From contig NC_009634.1 of the NCBI RefSeq assembly GCF_000017165.1, forward strand, positions 1,612,001 to 1,676,000: DNA of 64,000 nt. The letters are read 5' to 3'. The notes beneath the pieces were generated by a model, which worked only from the letters and a program-made list of their open reading frames with translations, had not been told where the DNA came from and searched no databases. The translations under genes and the position numbers were made by a program. This stretch comes from Methanococcus vannielii SB. GTDB lineage: Archaea > AGJL01 > Methanococci > Methanococcales > Methanococcaceae. How positions within the stretch are numbered: the stretch's first letter is position 1; each line of letters starts with the position of its first letter. Of this stretch, positions 62,290-64,000 are shown one piece after another.

Positions 62290-64000
62290 TTACTTTCTTT
62301 TTAAGAACTTTAAAATTTCAGGATTATTTTTAAAGTATCCAAATCCAATAAGTCCTGTCATTCCTAATGCTGCAATAATTGCAATTATTGTAGTACTTGA
62401 TGATGAAGAAGAAACAGGTTCATTTACTGTAACTTCATATGCTTTTTTAGATGAGTCTAATGTATTGGAATCTTGATTTAATGTATTTTTATTATTATTA
62501 TCTGAACCTACCAAACTACTAGAATCCGTTTTTGTAGTGTTTACCTTTACTGTTTCGTTTACCTTTACTTCTTTAACTTCTTCAATTTCTTCATTACTGT
62601 ATAATTTTTGACTTGAACTACTACTTTTAGAAGTTTTAGGATTACTTTCTAAATCTGGTTTTATATTAGTATTTGTTGCAGTTTCATATTTTTCCATGAA
62701 TTCATTTAATGTAGTTTTATCTAAGTTTGAATTAGCAAGTGCCCATTTATTAAGTTCAACATTTGCACAAGTGTGATGACAGCATGTAACTCCGTATTCA
62801 ACTACTGACTTAATGTATTCATTTGCTAAGTTTTGTAGTGTTTCGTCAGATGCGTCCCAGTAGTCTTTACGAGCTGTTTCAAGCATTCTTGATGTCATTG
62901 ATTGATATGCGTAAGGATTAGCATCTTTCATGAATTCGTTTACCCCTATACCATATTTATCCTCAACATAAATTTTATGGAGTTCATTCCAGTCGTTGTC
63001 GGATATTAAATCAGGGGTAACTACATTCCAGCCCCACATATATTCTGTGAATTTCATGAATTCACGTGCACCTGCATAGTCGTGTTCCATCATTCCTTCA
63101 ATCCATTTTGGGTTAAGGTATCTTGAACGTAATTCAGTTCTTAATGCCTCTTGTAGGGTATTTACTTTCATATCATTTGGATTTGCAAGGTTTGCAATAT
63201 ATAGGTCAATATTTTCTCCAGTAAGTGACCGTTTAGTAAGCTGCAATGCCCCTAAATATTGAAATACATCGTCATTATCCATCAGTCCATAAAGATTGGA
63301 ACTTCTACTATGCACTGCTGCATCCATGTTTAATATATTTAACCTGAACACGTCTTTATATCCTTCCCCCCACGTTCCTTTCCCATATACGTGAGACATT
63401 CTTGATAAATATAGTTCAGCAAGTTTATCTTCATTATCCCAGGTATTACTTGCAGAAATTGCTTCAGATAATCCAGTGCCGTATGAACCGGGCGCTTCAC
63501 TAAATATTCTAGCTCTTGAAAGTTCAAAGGCTAAAGTTTCATTGTACCCCATTTCAAGAAGCGCTTGTTCTATTTTTAATGAATTCCATTTTACATAATT
63601 TGTTTCATTTGTTTCATTTAGTTGAGCAACCATTCGTATAGCGTCATCAATTAATTCGAGCTGGTAAGGATAAGTATCCCGGTAAAGGCCAGAAGGGGTA
63701 ACAGTTACATCTACCCTTGGATATCCATTCATTTCATCTAAAGGAATTACTTTAAATCCCGTTACCCTACCACTACTTCGAACTGGTTTAACACCCAATA
63801 GTGCATGGATTTGTGCTTCCATTAAACCTTGATGCCTCATTGTTTCAACAGACCAAAGAACAAATGCGACATTTTTAGGATATTCACCATGTGTTTCATA
63901 GTATCGATCCAACATTTGACGGGCTAAAATAGTACCCATTGCCTCAGTTTCCTCATTTGGAATTAGACGCTGATCAAAACTGTAAAAGTTTTTACCTGTC
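62290..64000 (-). CDS. cobN: CobN-like cobaltochelatase subunit with C-terminal membrane anchor, 5' part missing
   Basis: The frame is open to the right edge (TGKNFYSFDQRLIPNEE...), so the N-terminal part lies outside. CobN signatures: FVLWSVETMRHQGLMEAQIHALLGVKPV, RVTGFKVIPLDEMNGYPRVDVTVTPSGLYRDTYP, FSEAPGSYGTGLSEAI, WGWNVVTPDLIS. CobN is the large subunit that inserts cobalt in corrin synthesis; archaeal relatives may serve other tetrapyrroles. Unusually, the end is a Ser/Thr/Asn-rich linker, a membrane helix (TTIIAIIAALGMTGLIGFGYF) and KRK, as in surface-anchored proteins. The function of the anchored form is not known. Confidence 0.85.
   Translation of the reverse strand, partial: TGKNFYSFDQRLIPNEETEAMGTILARQMLDRYYETHGEYPKNVAFVLWSVETMRHQGLMEAQIHALLGVKPVRSSGRVTGFKVIPLDEMNGYPRVDVTVTPSGLYRDTYPYQLELIDDAIRMVAQLNETNETNYVKWNSLKIEQALLEMGYNETLAFELSRARIFSEAPGSYGTGLSEAISASNTWDNEDKLAELYLSRMSHVYGKGTWGEGYKDVFRLNILNMDAAVHSRSSNLYGLMDNDDVFQYLGALQLTKRSLTGENIDLYIANLANPNDMKVNTLQEALRTELRSRYLNPKWIEGMMEHDYAGAREFMKFTEYMWGWNVVTPDLISDNDWNELHKIYVEDKYGIGVNEFMKDANPYAYQSMTSRMLETARKDYWDASDETLQNLANEYIKSVVEYGVTCCHHTCANVELNKWALANSNLDKTTLNEFMEKYETATNTNIKPDLESNPKTSKSSSSSQKLYSNEEIEEVKEVKVNETVKVNTTKTDSSSLVGSDNNNKNTLNQDSNTLDSSKKAYEVTVNEPVSSSSSSTTIIAIIAALGMTGLIGFGYFKNNPEILKFLKRK

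Overview
The window is archaeal. Low GC content, Shine-Dalgarno sites of the GGTGAT/GGAGG type, frequent TTG and GTG starts, TATA-box promoters (TATATA) and the gene content (hybrid-cluster protein, double-cubane reductase, aspartate dehydrogenase, CobN-like chelatase, bacterial-type UvrABC, an inactive SelB-like factor) all fit a mesophilic methanogen of the genus Methanococcus, most likely M. maripaludis or a close relative. The species is an inference; no 16S rRNA is present.

Bases 1 to about 37,700 are mostly ordinary chromosome. In order: the end of hcp with a ferredoxin-like partner; a cupin; a minus-strand DNA repair block (uvrA, uvrC, uvrB, then xseA-xseB) of bacterial type; a MATE exporter; several small unknown genes; nadX; a SelB-like protein whose GTPase motifs have decayed; a transglutaminase-like lipoprotein; LysE, MsrB, ClpP-like and Bax-inhibitor-type membrane or secreted proteins; a molybdate/tungstate ABC operon containing a DUF364 gene; a TetR regulator; a viroplasmin-type RNase HI; a double-cubane-type reductase; a Hin-type HTH protein next to a short tyrosine recombinase; and a DEAD-box helicase with a long, structured leader. 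A candidate structured RNA lies near 30.04-30.17 kb.

From the tRNA-Ser(GCU) gene at 37,681 to about 62.2 kb the window is accessory DNA. A perfect 57-bp copy of the 3' part of the tRNA recurs at 52,216, so a 14,503-bp integrated element (called E1 here) lies between the two copies. E1 carries a restriction-modification pair, a tyrosine integrase with a five-gene replication-like operon, a GC-richer stretch full of inverted repeats (candidate origin or RNA), and a cargo block. The cargo is an orphan MCM N-terminal domain protein followed directly by a KAP-family P-loop NTPase, unknown proteins, a SIR2-like protein and a DUF4258/DUF2283 pair. This cargo looks like a defence island. The MCM-N/KAP pair is the best candidate for an undescribed system.

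Immediately right of E1 is a second, element-like region (E2, about 52.3-62.2 kb). It has an eleven-gene minus-strand operon of tiny zinc-ribbon and unknown proteins, a second integrase (same length as the E1 integrase and about 65% identical by my hand count) and a large AAA+ replication-type ATPase. The operon faces a divergent winged-helix regulator across an 11-bp perfect palindrome, and a cluster of GTTACAAAGTTAC iterons lies past the ATPase gene. E2 also carries a toxin-antitoxin locus with four operator half-sites at exact 10-bp steps. A 110-bp imperfect direct repeat (52,504 and 62,059) brackets E2. The window ends inside a membrane-anchored CobN-like gene on the minus strand.
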